In this document: piece by piece, positions 26,989 through 33,551 of the stretch | Layout of the letters: each line of letters opens with the position of its first letter | Numbering within the stretch: the first letter of the stretch is position 1 | Source: Acinetobacter bereziniae LMG 1003 = CIP 70.12 | GTDB taxonomy: Bacteria > Pseudomonadota > Gammaproteobacteria > Pseudomonadales > Moraxellaceae | Direction: 5' to 3' | Length of the DNA: 33,551 nt | Assembly (NCBI RefSeq): GCF_000368925.1 | Contig: NZ_KB849756.1 | Span: 196,988-230,538 of the forward strand | Program-made: the position numbers and the translations under genes | Notes under the pieces: model-generated | Seen by the model: only the letters and a program-made list of their open reading frames with translations | Database searches by the model: none | Told to the model about the DNA's origin: nothing

Positions 26989-27017
26989 AAAGCCTCATTG
27001 ATTAGATGGGGTTTTTA
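26989..27017 (+). terminator. Probable terminator of the ben operon
   Basis: AAAGCCTCAT (26989-26998) can pair with ATGGGGTTTT (27006-27015) using one G-T pair, with a 7-base loop and a T-run on the plus strand. It lies 27 bases after the benE stop. Confidence 0.7.
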
Positions 27018-27121
27018 TATTATTTTTTAAATAAAATATTGTTGTGGACTCTATGTATTGAGTTATTCATTGCTTTTTTTATTTTATCGCAATATTTAAA
27101 AAAAATCATAACATTAAAAAA

Positions 27122-27571
27122 TTAACACGCTGCTAAAGTCTTTTTATTAAATTTTTTCCTATATTCTATAAAATTTTCTTTTAAACCTATTTGCACCTCT
27201 TTTCCATTTAAATAATTTCCGTATTTTATTTGATCTGATTTAATTTTAGCATCATCATCTAAAAAAATAGAAGCAAATTCTTGTTGTGAACTTCTCAACA
27301 TTACTCCTTTTTTAAAATAAACTATACTTTCATATCCTCCAAAATTAGATTCATTATCTAACCTTGAAACAATTACACATTGCGCAACATTAATTCTATA
27401 AATATGTGCATACATAGTTAATACCATACCGTTATCATAATTTGCTGGAATATTTAATGATTGTACTACTTTATACTTTTTACTGATTTCTTCACCAGTA
27501 AGTAAATTATCTTTTGCTTTGACATTTATAGTTATAAAAAACACTAAGGCTATGCAAATTCTTAGAATCAT
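27122..27571 (-). CDS. Predicted exported protein of unknown family (paralogue B)
   Basis: The 149-residue product has a signal peptide (MILRICIALVFFITINVKA) and a mature part of about 130 residues. It is clearly related to the neighbouring gene at 27846. Both share TG-x-EI-x3-YK-x2-QS near the N-terminus, a CV-x-VS-x2-D segment, an IFL element, and a C-terminal KKTL-x2-C. Two cysteines, in QCVIVS and at the C-terminus, are conserved between the pair and could form a disulphide in the periplasm. No known domain was recognised. It is the last gene of the vgrG module, and its ribosome binding site is weak. An immunity or accessory role is possible by context only. Confidence 0.7.
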   Translation of the reverse strand: MILRICIALVFFITINVKAKDNLLTGEEISKKYKVVQSLNIPANYDNGMVLTMYAHIYRINVAQCVIVSRLDNESNFGGYESIVYFKKGVMLRSSQQEFASIFLDDDAKIKSDQIKYGNYLNGKEVQIGLKENFIEYRKKFNKKTLAAC

Positions 27572-27845
27572 AATAAAGTCATCTTTTTAAAAAGTTATTT
27601 TTTTATAATTACTTATTCCTAATTACAAAAGCTGTAGCTTTAAAATACGCCAAGTCTTGCCATTCTGATATAATTAAAAATAATGATCGCCCTTTTTTCC
27701 CATGCCTCTCCCCATTACAAATCATAATTCGATGCTATTTGAGCTACCATAGTTAAAATTTCTATATTTTTTTAGTATCAGACTTGGAACCCAAATGCAA
27801 TTTACCATCTTCCAAATGGGAGTAGGTAAACAGAAAAAATTTTAA

Positions 27846-28301
27846 TTAATTAGAACACTTTCTTAAAGTATTTTTACTAATATTACTTATGTACCTACTA
27901 AATTCTTTTTTCAACTTAATCAGTGAATTTTCACTTTCAGGGTTTTCATAATTTACCTTATTTAATTTAATAGAACCCTCACCATTTAAAAATATATAGT
28001 TGTAATTTACATAGTATCCATATAAAACTTTTGAGTTATAAAAATATAAGATGGTTTCTGTACCATATACTCCAGAATCACCATCAATTTTTGAAACAAG
28101 AACACATTCATTCTTATTAGCTTTATATATACTTACCTTACCATCTAATATAGGACCTCCATTTTCAACCTCATAATCAACAATAAAGCTTTGTAATAAT
28201 TTATACCTATTACCAATCTCGTAACCAGTATATTTAATATCATTTTTAGCCTGTACAGTGCAAACGCTAAATATAAAAATGATTACAAATAAAAATCTCA
28301 T
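27846..28301 (-). CDS. Predicted exported protein of unknown family (paralogue A)
   Basis: The 151-residue product has a signal peptide (MRFLFVIIFIFSVCTVQA) and a mature part that aligns along its whole length with the neighbour at 27122. Shared features are TGYEIGNRYKLLQS, the ECVLVSKIDGDSG segment, and the C-terminal LRKC. The ATG at 28301 was chosen because GAGG lies 8 bases upstream. A GTG 9 bases earlier is also in frame. The two paralogues are separated by 274 bases and differ enough to be an old duplication. No family was recognised. Confidence 0.72.
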   Translation of the reverse strand: MRFLFVIIFIFSVCTVQAKNDIKYTGYEIGNRYKLLQSFIVDYEVENGGPILDGKVSIYKANKNECVLVSKIDGDSGVYGTETILYFYNSKVLYGYYVNYNYIFLNGEGSIKLNKVNYENPESENSLIKLKKEFSRYISNISKNTLRKCSN

Positions 28302-28576
28302 TGAACGCACCTCATCAGAATATAATATTTTTAAATCAACACATTTTAAAAATTAGGTTAACAAAATTTATATTTTATTTTTAGAAATATTCATCAATTC
28401 CCACTCAACAAAAAAAACCAAGTTTCATAAAATCAAATATAACCTTTCTTTTTTTCAAAAAAAAGAGCCAGATTCAACTGGAACTAATATCAATAATCCA
28501 AAATTTTAACTAACTTAAAAATACAATAATTTTTATCGCAGTGTTAACCACTCTTAAAATAAACTGCCAATATAAC

Positions 28577-29473
28577 TTATCGCTCAATTTTATTTTTCAA
28601 TTCATCCATTTTATCTTTTGCAATCCCTAAACCCATTTCATATGCTAACTCATAATATCTATATGCTTTCCTAATATCTTTTTCAACATCATTACCATCT
28701 TCATATAATGATGCTAAATTATAAGCAGCTCTAGGATCATTTTGTTGCAAAGCTTTCTCATACCAATATATTGATTTAGAAATAGATTTATCTACAACCT
28801 CACCTTTCGCATACATTACCGCAACATTAAACTGTGATGGAGAATAATTACTTTTTGCAGCTTTCAAAGAGTATTCGAAATATTTATTTTTATTAATCGA
28901 ACCATTCCAACCATTTAAATAACAGTTCGCTACATTTGACTCTCCTAAATAATATCCTAAATCTGCAGACTTTTTAAAATAGTCACATGCTTGTTTTTTA
29001 TCTGCAACCACAAAAGCACCATTAAAGTACATAAGCCCAATCGAGTTTATAGCTTCTGGAGTATTTTTCCCCATTGATTTTTTGTAAAACTTATAAGCAA
29101 GTTCATCATTTTTTTCTACTCCTTGCCCTCTATAATAAAGATTAGCAATATTATTTTCAGCTATTCCACTACCATTATCAGCCGATTTTTTATACCAATG
29201 AATAGCTTTTTTAATATCTTCATGTTGTCCTAAAAATCCATTTTCATACACAACTCCTAATAAATTTTGAGCGTTAGCGTCTTTATTCTCAGCATACTCC
29301 TGTATTTTTTGGAATAATTTTTTTTGTTTAATCTCATCACTACTTTCTACTATTTCTTTAAATTCCTGAATGTTAATAGCTGACTTAATACCTTGAACAC
29401 CGCTCTCTCTTTTTGCCTCGCATCCAGTAATAGTAAAAAATGCAAATAAGCTTAATACATACAAAAATTTCAT
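28577..29473 (-). CDS. Sel1-repeat (SLR) lipoprotein, candidate immunity protein
   Basis: The 298-residue product has a lipoprotein signal (MKFLYVLSLFAFFTITGC, lipid anchor at Cys18) and about six Sel1-like repeats from residue 66 to 280. Repeat cores read NLLGVVYENG, NIANLYYRG, SIGLMYFNG, NVANCYLNG, NVAVMYAKG and NLASLYEDG, each followed by an A-x2-Y-x-KA-like helix. The repeats form an alpha-solenoid for protein binding. It starts 13 bases after the LysM gene with a good GGAGAA site, so the two are probably co-translated. Some type VI immunity proteins are Sel1-repeat proteins, which together with the position makes immunity the leading idea, unproven here. Confidence 0.82.
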   Translation of the reverse strand: MKFLYVLSLFAFFTITGCEAKRESGVQGIKSAINIQEFKEIVESSDEIKQKKLFQKIQEYAENKDANAQNLLGVVYENGFLGQHEDIKKAIHWYKKSADNGSGIAENNIANLYYRGQGVEKNDELAYKFYKKSMGKNTPEAINSIGLMYFNGAFVVADKKQACDYFKKSADLGYYLGESNVANCYLNGWNGSINKNKYFEYSLKAAKSNYSPSQFNVAVMYAKGEVVDKSISKSIYWYEKALQQNDPRAAYNLASLYEDGNDVEKDIRKAYRYYELAYEMGLGIAKDKMDELKNKIER

Positions 29474-29486
29474 TTTTTCTCCAAGC

Positions 29487-30569
29487 TTAATTTAAAGGAA
29501 TAACAAAAGTATAGCTAAGGTTGTGTTGTACATTAAAACCACCTCCAACACCAGTCTCAGCACCTACCATAGGCGTTGTCCCCTCATCAAATTTACCCTC
29601 GTATAACTTTTCTGGCGTTAGTCCTGCTCCAACAACTCCTGAGCCTCCTAGAAGAATATAAGCATTAGCATTTATACTATAACCAAACCCTTTCAAATCA
29701 TCTAAACTTGTAGCTTCACTAATTAAATACCCACCTTCTATAGAAAGAGAAGGAGTACCTTGTACTGCTGAAACTCCTGGAGCAACGAATACTCCCCATT
29801 TCCCAGAAGGTGTCCTTGCAACGCCAACTTGTATGCTAGCCCCAGCACCAATAACAGCAGCAATTGCACCAGAAAAGTTTACATACATGAGTTGAGTACC
29901 CTTCGACTTTTCTTCAATTTTTAATATAACTTTTGAATTATTTTTAGAGACCTCAAACTTTTCTTTTATATACATCTTATATTTTTTGTGGTCGGCTAAT
30001 TCTTGCCTTTTAGCATCTATTTCATCTTTTATGATAATAATTTGCCCTACTTTAATAGTATTAACATTAATACCATTATTTCTCGCTTTTATGTCTTCAA
30101 TAGATACACCATGCTGCTTTGCAATAATAGCCAAATTTTCTCCAGATTTAACTGTATGCTTTATAATACTAGGATATAAATAAATATCCTTATCTAATAT
30201 TTTATTTAGAACACGCGTTCTCCTTTCATAACTACCAGCTATTTCTTGTTTTGGAAATGTTTTTGTATTAATTATTATTGACGGGACATTTACTGTTATT
30301 GTTCTTTTTTCATCTTTACCCATTCTTTTATTATATGAAAAACAACCTATTTCTGTCCATGATTTATATGGCGTCGGGAATCCCATTACTTCAAAAATTA
30401 ATTTTTCTATACCAACTAGCATTTCTCCTTTTCCTTTACCATTCCTTGTAATTGAGTCAACTAATATTCTTTTTGTATTTTTTTGTTCATTATTTAGAAC
30501 CAAAATTCTATAACGTAAACCATCAACTGGATTTTTTGATCTATCATTAAAAAACACTTCAAACTTCAT
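29487..30569 (-). CDS. LysM-domain protein, candidate type VI secretion cargo effector
   Basis: The 360-residue protein has no signal peptide. Residues 1-100 look like a beta-rich domain. A LysM peptidoglycan-binding domain lies at about 136-181 (HTVKSGENLAIIAKQHG, then NTIKVGQIIII). A charged, probably helical linker follows. The C-terminal 130 residues are rich in Gly, Ala, Val and Ser and show alternating short strands (IGAGASIQVGVAR, GVVGAGLTPE, ETGVGGGFNV), with no recognised catalytic motif. The gene begins 25 bases after vgrG and is followed closely by the Sel1 lipoprotein gene. That order is the usual vgrG-effector-immunity layout. The C-terminal region could be a membrane-active toxin or a non-toxic barrel. 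Confidence 0.75.
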   Translation of the reverse strand: MKFEVFFNDRSKNPVDGLRYRILVLNNEQKNTKRILVDSITRNGKGKGEMLVGIEKLIFEVMGFPTPYKSWTEIGCFSYNKRMGKDEKRTITVNVPSIIINTKTFPKQEIAGSYERRTRVLNKILDKDIYLYPSIIKHTVKSGENLAIIAKQHGVSIEDIKARNNGINVNTIKVGQIIIIKDEIDAKRQELADHKKYKMYIKEKFEVSKNNSKVILKIEEKSKGTQLMYVNFSGAIAAVIGAGASIQVGVARTPSGKWGVFVAPGVSAVQGTPSLSIEGGYLISEATSLDDLKGFGYSINANAYILLGGSGVVGAGLTPEKLYEGKFDEGTTPMVGAETGVGGGFNVQHNLSYTFVIPLN

Positions 30570-30594
30570 AAACTTAGCCTTCTATTTCATTATC

Positions 30595-33357
30595 TTATTG
30601 TTCTTGAAAATCTTCATCAATAATTAACCATTCATAGGTTGGATCATCAATGATAACTTGTAAATCTTCCTGTTTATTATCAATACTTGCAAAACGTTCG
30701 GTTCGACCATATTCGTCTAATGTCCCAGATTTATATATGTTCTCCCCTTTCAGCAATGCTCGGTAATGAACCTTTGAAAACTCATAATTTTTAAATAGAT
30801 CAAAAGCATCAATACGATTTGTAAATAAGTAACTCTCTTTATTCATTGCTAAGCTACTAAAGCTTGGTAATATAGGCTGAATTTTAACCCCGCTTTGAAA
30901 CATCTGTTGCCCAGACTTTACCTCAAACATTCGATCTGTTTCACATAAAATACCAGCACCGTTCAAGGTAATCCTTGAGGATTTGCCTGTAATCTGAACT
31001 TCTTTCGAGCTATTGATTTCAACACGATTTTCTGTCGAAGATATTGTGATCCCAAGTTTGGCAAATATATCTAGGGCATTTGCCTGTGCATGAATATTAA
31101 ATTTTCCCTGTGCTGCGATAATGTTGATGCCATTCATCACTGAAAATAAACTTATTTTATTTTTGGCATGCACAATCCAGTTCTTTTGCGTACTAAAGTT
31201 AATGCTGTCACCAGCAATTTGATTGATTTGGGCATCCGCAGATAAATAGATATTTTCAGGTGTGCTCAAAGCAATACCATCTTGGGAACTCAGTAAAAGC
31301 ACCGCTTGATTAAATTTGGCAATTTCTTGTTGGAGCTGTTGAGCAAATATTTTAAGTTGCTCAACTGATTCTATTTCATCGGTCTTTTGCTTCTTGGCGA
31401 TATCACTGAGTGCTTTACTTTTGTTTTGACTGTCTTCAAGTTGTTTCTTGGCAGGCGTTGCATCAAGATGATCGCCTTTGGCATGTTCTTGTTGATAAGT
31501 CGATAGTAATAAGCCTTTCCCTGCACGTACTGCGCCCCATTGGTCCGTTCTTAATTCAAAACCTTCTCCGCGCCCTTCACTGGTCTCGGTTTCTTTTGGA
31601 TGGCTTAAATTCCCAAGATTCAGTTGGCTTGTCGCATGACTGCTGTGTAACTGAGTGCTGATCTGGTTGGTGGTATCGTCAAAGCGCAGTTGATTAAACC
31701 CTTCAGATTTATATTCCTTAGTTTTGATCCCAGAAAGTTTTTTAGTATCAGGTAGCTTTCCTTGGTCATCAAACTTGGTCGGATAGCGATACCCTTCATG
31801 AATTCGTCCCAGTACAAATGGTCTATCAATGTCACCATCACTGAACGAGATCATGACGATCTCCCCGACCCTCGGTAAGAATCGTACTCCATAGCCTTCT
31901 CCTGCCCATGGCGTCAGTACATCCACCCAAGCCGAGTCAGTATCATTATCGTTCGCGCCTGCGCCACCATCATGTTGGTGGTCTTCGTGACGGGTAAACA
32001 AGAAATTTACCTTAATCTGACCTCGTTCATTGACATAGATTTCCTCCCCACTCGGTCCGACTACTCTCGCTCGCATTGGATATGTAGTAGGTCGATGTTT
32101 CAGCGGATTGTATTCAGGGACAACGGCTATATTGCGTCGTTGTAACAGCAACTGATTGGCTTGGCGTTCTTCGCTGCTGTTTGTGGTGATATGGGCAAGT
32201 TGCCATTGGCTTTGTTGGATGAGTGCTTCGACTTGGTGAGTTAAGTCTTTTGGTAAATTATTTTGGTGATAAAAGGTTTTGGATATAATCAGAAATTGTC
32301 GATCGGCAACATCTTTTAGATCTAGGTTTGGATGTTGGTTAAGCTCAAAGTAATAGCCAACCTGCGCATCTCTTACTGTCGATACGGCAATAAATTGTTT
32401 GGCTTGAGCGTCATAGTAATTGCTGAGGTTTTGGTTAAAACGTTCAACCTGATTGTTACCCGATGGCGTTACTCCATCTTCTCCATTCAAGTCTTGGGTC
32501 CATGCAGGACTAAACTGCCATACTTGTTCTAAACCTAAACTGGCATTGTCATAGTTTTCACTCTGCTGATACTTACTTAAAACATTGCCTGCGCCTTCTT
32601 CTATATCTAACATATCAGCTTGCCATCGTTGAATATGCACAGACGTCGGTTGCAGTGAACGCAATCCTGTCAATGCTGTGATGGTATCTTGCTGTTCGAC
32701 AGCCGAACTTCGATGAAAACGGATAATGCGACGTTCTAAACTTTTATATTGAGTATTGTCATCAATTAAACGAAGCTTTTGAGGTTGGATTTGTTCATTA
32801 AAATAAGACACTTTAAGCTGTGTCTCATCAATTAAAGTCGTCACGCCTTCCGATGCTAGAAGCCTTTGAATAAGATCTATATCTCGTTCATTATTCTGCA
32901 TAATGAAGGGTCGAATATCATAGTCTTTGGTTAGACCACTTTTATCCAAAGTCAAACTTGAAGCAAACAGTGGAGATCTTTCTCGCCATTCATTAAATAT
33001 GACTTCTACTGCCTGTAAAGCAGACATATTCATAAATACTCGCGAGTTTCTTCGATACTTCCAAAGCGCAGTTGGGTCTTCTACAGAAAGGCGATAAATT
33101 GTCAACGCACCATCCGAGGAACCCAGCTCAGCTTTTGTCACAATTCCTGAAATGCGATGCAACTCAGATCGGTCATTGACCATATCAACGGCTACACGAC
33201 ACCCAATAAAGCTTTTTAAGGCGATGTTGTTTCGTGTAGATAAACAAATAAGTTGTAAATTCAAGCCATCATTGATGGTATGTGTCCCATCGATACGTTG
33301 CAAGAATACATGGGCAGCCAAATTGGGATTGCTAAATTGAATATGTAAAGCCCGTTT
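30595..33357 (-). CDS. vgrG: Type VI secretion spike protein VgrG, 5' end removed by an IS
   Basis: VgrG trimers form the tip of the type VI secretion spike and carry effectors. The open frame encodes about 920 residues. The gp27-like N-terminal part contains SRVFMNMSALQAVEVIFNEW and DYDIRPFIMQNNE. The gp5-like OB fold with GYGVRFLPRVGEIVMISFSDGDIDRPFVLGR lies at about residues 465-510, followed by a DUF2345-type helical and beta region. The C-terminal extension may recruit the cargo. Numbering is from the TTG at 33321, but family-like sequence (RALHIQFSNPNL) continues upstream to about 33354, where IS sequence and an in-frame stop begin. The native start and probably 15-20 residues are lost, and no ATG lies nearby, so expression is doubtful. 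Confidence 0.88.
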   Translation of the reverse strand, partial: KRALHIQFSNPNLAAHVFLQRIDGTHTINDGLNLQLICLSTRNNIALKSFIGCRVAVDMVNDRSELHRISGIVTKAELGSSDGALTIYRLSVEDPTALWKYRRNSRVFMNMSALQAVEVIFNEWRERSPLFASSLTLDKSGLTKDYDIRPFIMQNNERDIDLIQRLLASEGVTTLIDETQLKVSYFNEQIQPQKLRLIDDNTQYKSLERRIIRFHRSSAVEQQDTITALTGLRSLQPTSVHIQRWQADMLDIEEGAGNVLSKYQQSENYDNASLGLEQVWQFSPAWTQDLNGEDGVTPSGNNQVERFNQNLSNYYDAQAKQFIAVSTVRDAQVGYYFELNQHPNLDLKDVADRQFLIISKTFYHQNNLPKDLTHQVEALIQQSQWQLAHITTNSSEERQANQLLLQRRNIAVVPEYNPLKHRPTTYPMRARVVGPSGEEIYVNERGQIKVNFLFTRHEDHQHDGGAGANDNDTDSAWVDVLTPWAGEGYGVRFLPRVGEIVMISFSDGDIDRPFVLGRIHEGYRYPTKFDDQGKLPDTKKLSGIKTKEYKSEGFNQLRFDDTTNQISTQLHSSHATSQLNLGNLSHPKETETSEGRGEGFELRTDQWGAVRAGKGLLLSTYQQEHAKGDHLDATPAKKQLEDSQNKSKALSDIAKKQKTDEIESVEQLKIFAQQLQQEIAKFNQAVLLLSSQDGIALSTPENIYLSADAQINQIAGDSINFSTQKNWIVHAKNKISLFSVMNGINIIAAQGKFNIHAQANALDIFAKLGITISSTENRVEINSSKEVQITGKSSRITLNGAGILCETDRMFEVKSGQQMFQSGVKIQPILPSFSSLAMNKESYLFTNRIDAFDLFKNYEFSKVHYRALLKGENIYKSGTLDEYGRTERFASIDNKQEDLQVIIDDPTYEWLIIDEDFQEQ

Positions 33358-33551
33358 TTAATGTGGTTCCGTTAATTAGACCACTCAATTCAGTTTTATA
33401 AGTGATAAATCCGCTCTAAATATTTAAATTATGCTGCCATTACTTTTAGTAAATGTTGATCATAAAATTCATCCGGTGTTGCCTTATTCAAACTTGAATG
33501 AGGACGTATCATGTTATAAAAATCCAAATATTCAGCAATTGATTGTTTCGC
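33358..33551 (-). mobile_element. IS3-family insertion sequence, 3' end only (runs off the window)
   Basis: This is the transposase C-terminus plus the non-coding terminus of a second IS3-family element, reading leftward into vgrG. The last bases before vgrG sequence include GTGGTTCCG, which is part of the IS inverted repeat. The exact boundary is within about 5 bases of 33358. It shares the TAGAGCGGA and TATCACTTATAAA blocks with the left-end IS, but the coding sequences differ. Confidence 0.75.
33429..33551 (-). CDS. IS3-family transposase OrfB, C-terminal fragment
   Basis: The open frame runs from the window edge to a TAA at 33429-33431 and encodes 40 residues. They show the OrfB tail: YLDFYN, then RPHSSLNKATPDEFYDQH. 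The catalytic part lies outside the window. It is similar to the fragment at 3-167 but clearly a different protein. Confidence 0.78.
   Translation of the reverse strand, partial: AKQSIAEYLDFYNMIRPHSSLNKATPDEFYDQHLLKVMAA

Noticed and set aside
31410..31661. Forward open frame opposite vgrG
   Set aside because: Antisense to a conserved region, with no ribosome binding site or family similarity.
1..33551. CRISPR array, tRNA or rRNA genes
   Set aside because: No regularly spaced direct repeats were seen, and no tRNA cloverleaf or rRNA sequence was recognised by eye.
1..33551. A composite transposon bounded by the two terminal IS3 elements
   Set aside because: The two elements are not copies of each other, and the interval carries essential chromosomal operons in their usual order.

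Overview
The window looks like a draft-assembly contig from an Acinetobacter chromosome, probably not A. baylyi. The evidence is the operon order pyrG-kdsA-eno-ftsB-ispD, the AT-rich base composition, a DcaP-type porin next to BenK, a BenM-type LysR regulator, and a VgrG of the Acinetobacter type. Both contig ends lie inside different IS3-family elements. Their transposases point inward, and each element cuts the gene beside it: dadA loses its 3' part on the left, and vgrG loses its 5' end on the right.

Left (1-8350): IS3 tail, truncated dadA, a MITE-like element (1515-1833) with 19-bp inverted ends, rodA with its terminator, and the leftward housekeeping cluster pyrG-kdsA-eno-ftsB-ispD (CTP synthesis, KDO synthesis, glycolysis, division, isoprenoid synthesis). 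Middle-left (8346-10620): a small acidic lipoprotein gene. Its Rho-independent terminator has been split at the tetraloop by a complete 1426-bp IS150-group element with an ATT target duplication. A short hairpin-rich element follows.

Middle (10748-16122): a leftward group (FadH-like dienoyl-CoA reductase, NTF2-like protein, YheT-like hydrolase) diverges from a rightward pair (PadR regulator, alpha/beta hydrolase). The intergenic region between them carries two ATGCAAC-N2-GTTGCAT palindromes 49 bp apart, the likely PadR operators.

Middle-right (16133-26962): a complete benzoate module. benP-like porin and benK importer read leftward, then a second MITE-like element (19337-19630), then benM leftward, then catA-benABCD-benE rightward. 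Benzoate would enter through the porin, BenK and BenE. BenABC would oxidise it to the cis-diol, BenD would convert that to catechol, and CatA would cleave the ring to cis,cis-muconate. The catBCIJFD genes for the next steps are not in the window. Two BenM-like sites (ATAC-N7-GTAT type) lie between benM and catA.

Right (27122-33551): a very AT-rich leftward type VI secretion module. It holds a 5'-truncated vgrG, a LysM protein with a glycine-rich C-terminal region (candidate cargo effector), a Sel1-repeat lipoprotein (candidate immunity protein), and two tandem paralogous small exported proteins of unknown family. This island is the part most likely to hold undescribed biology.
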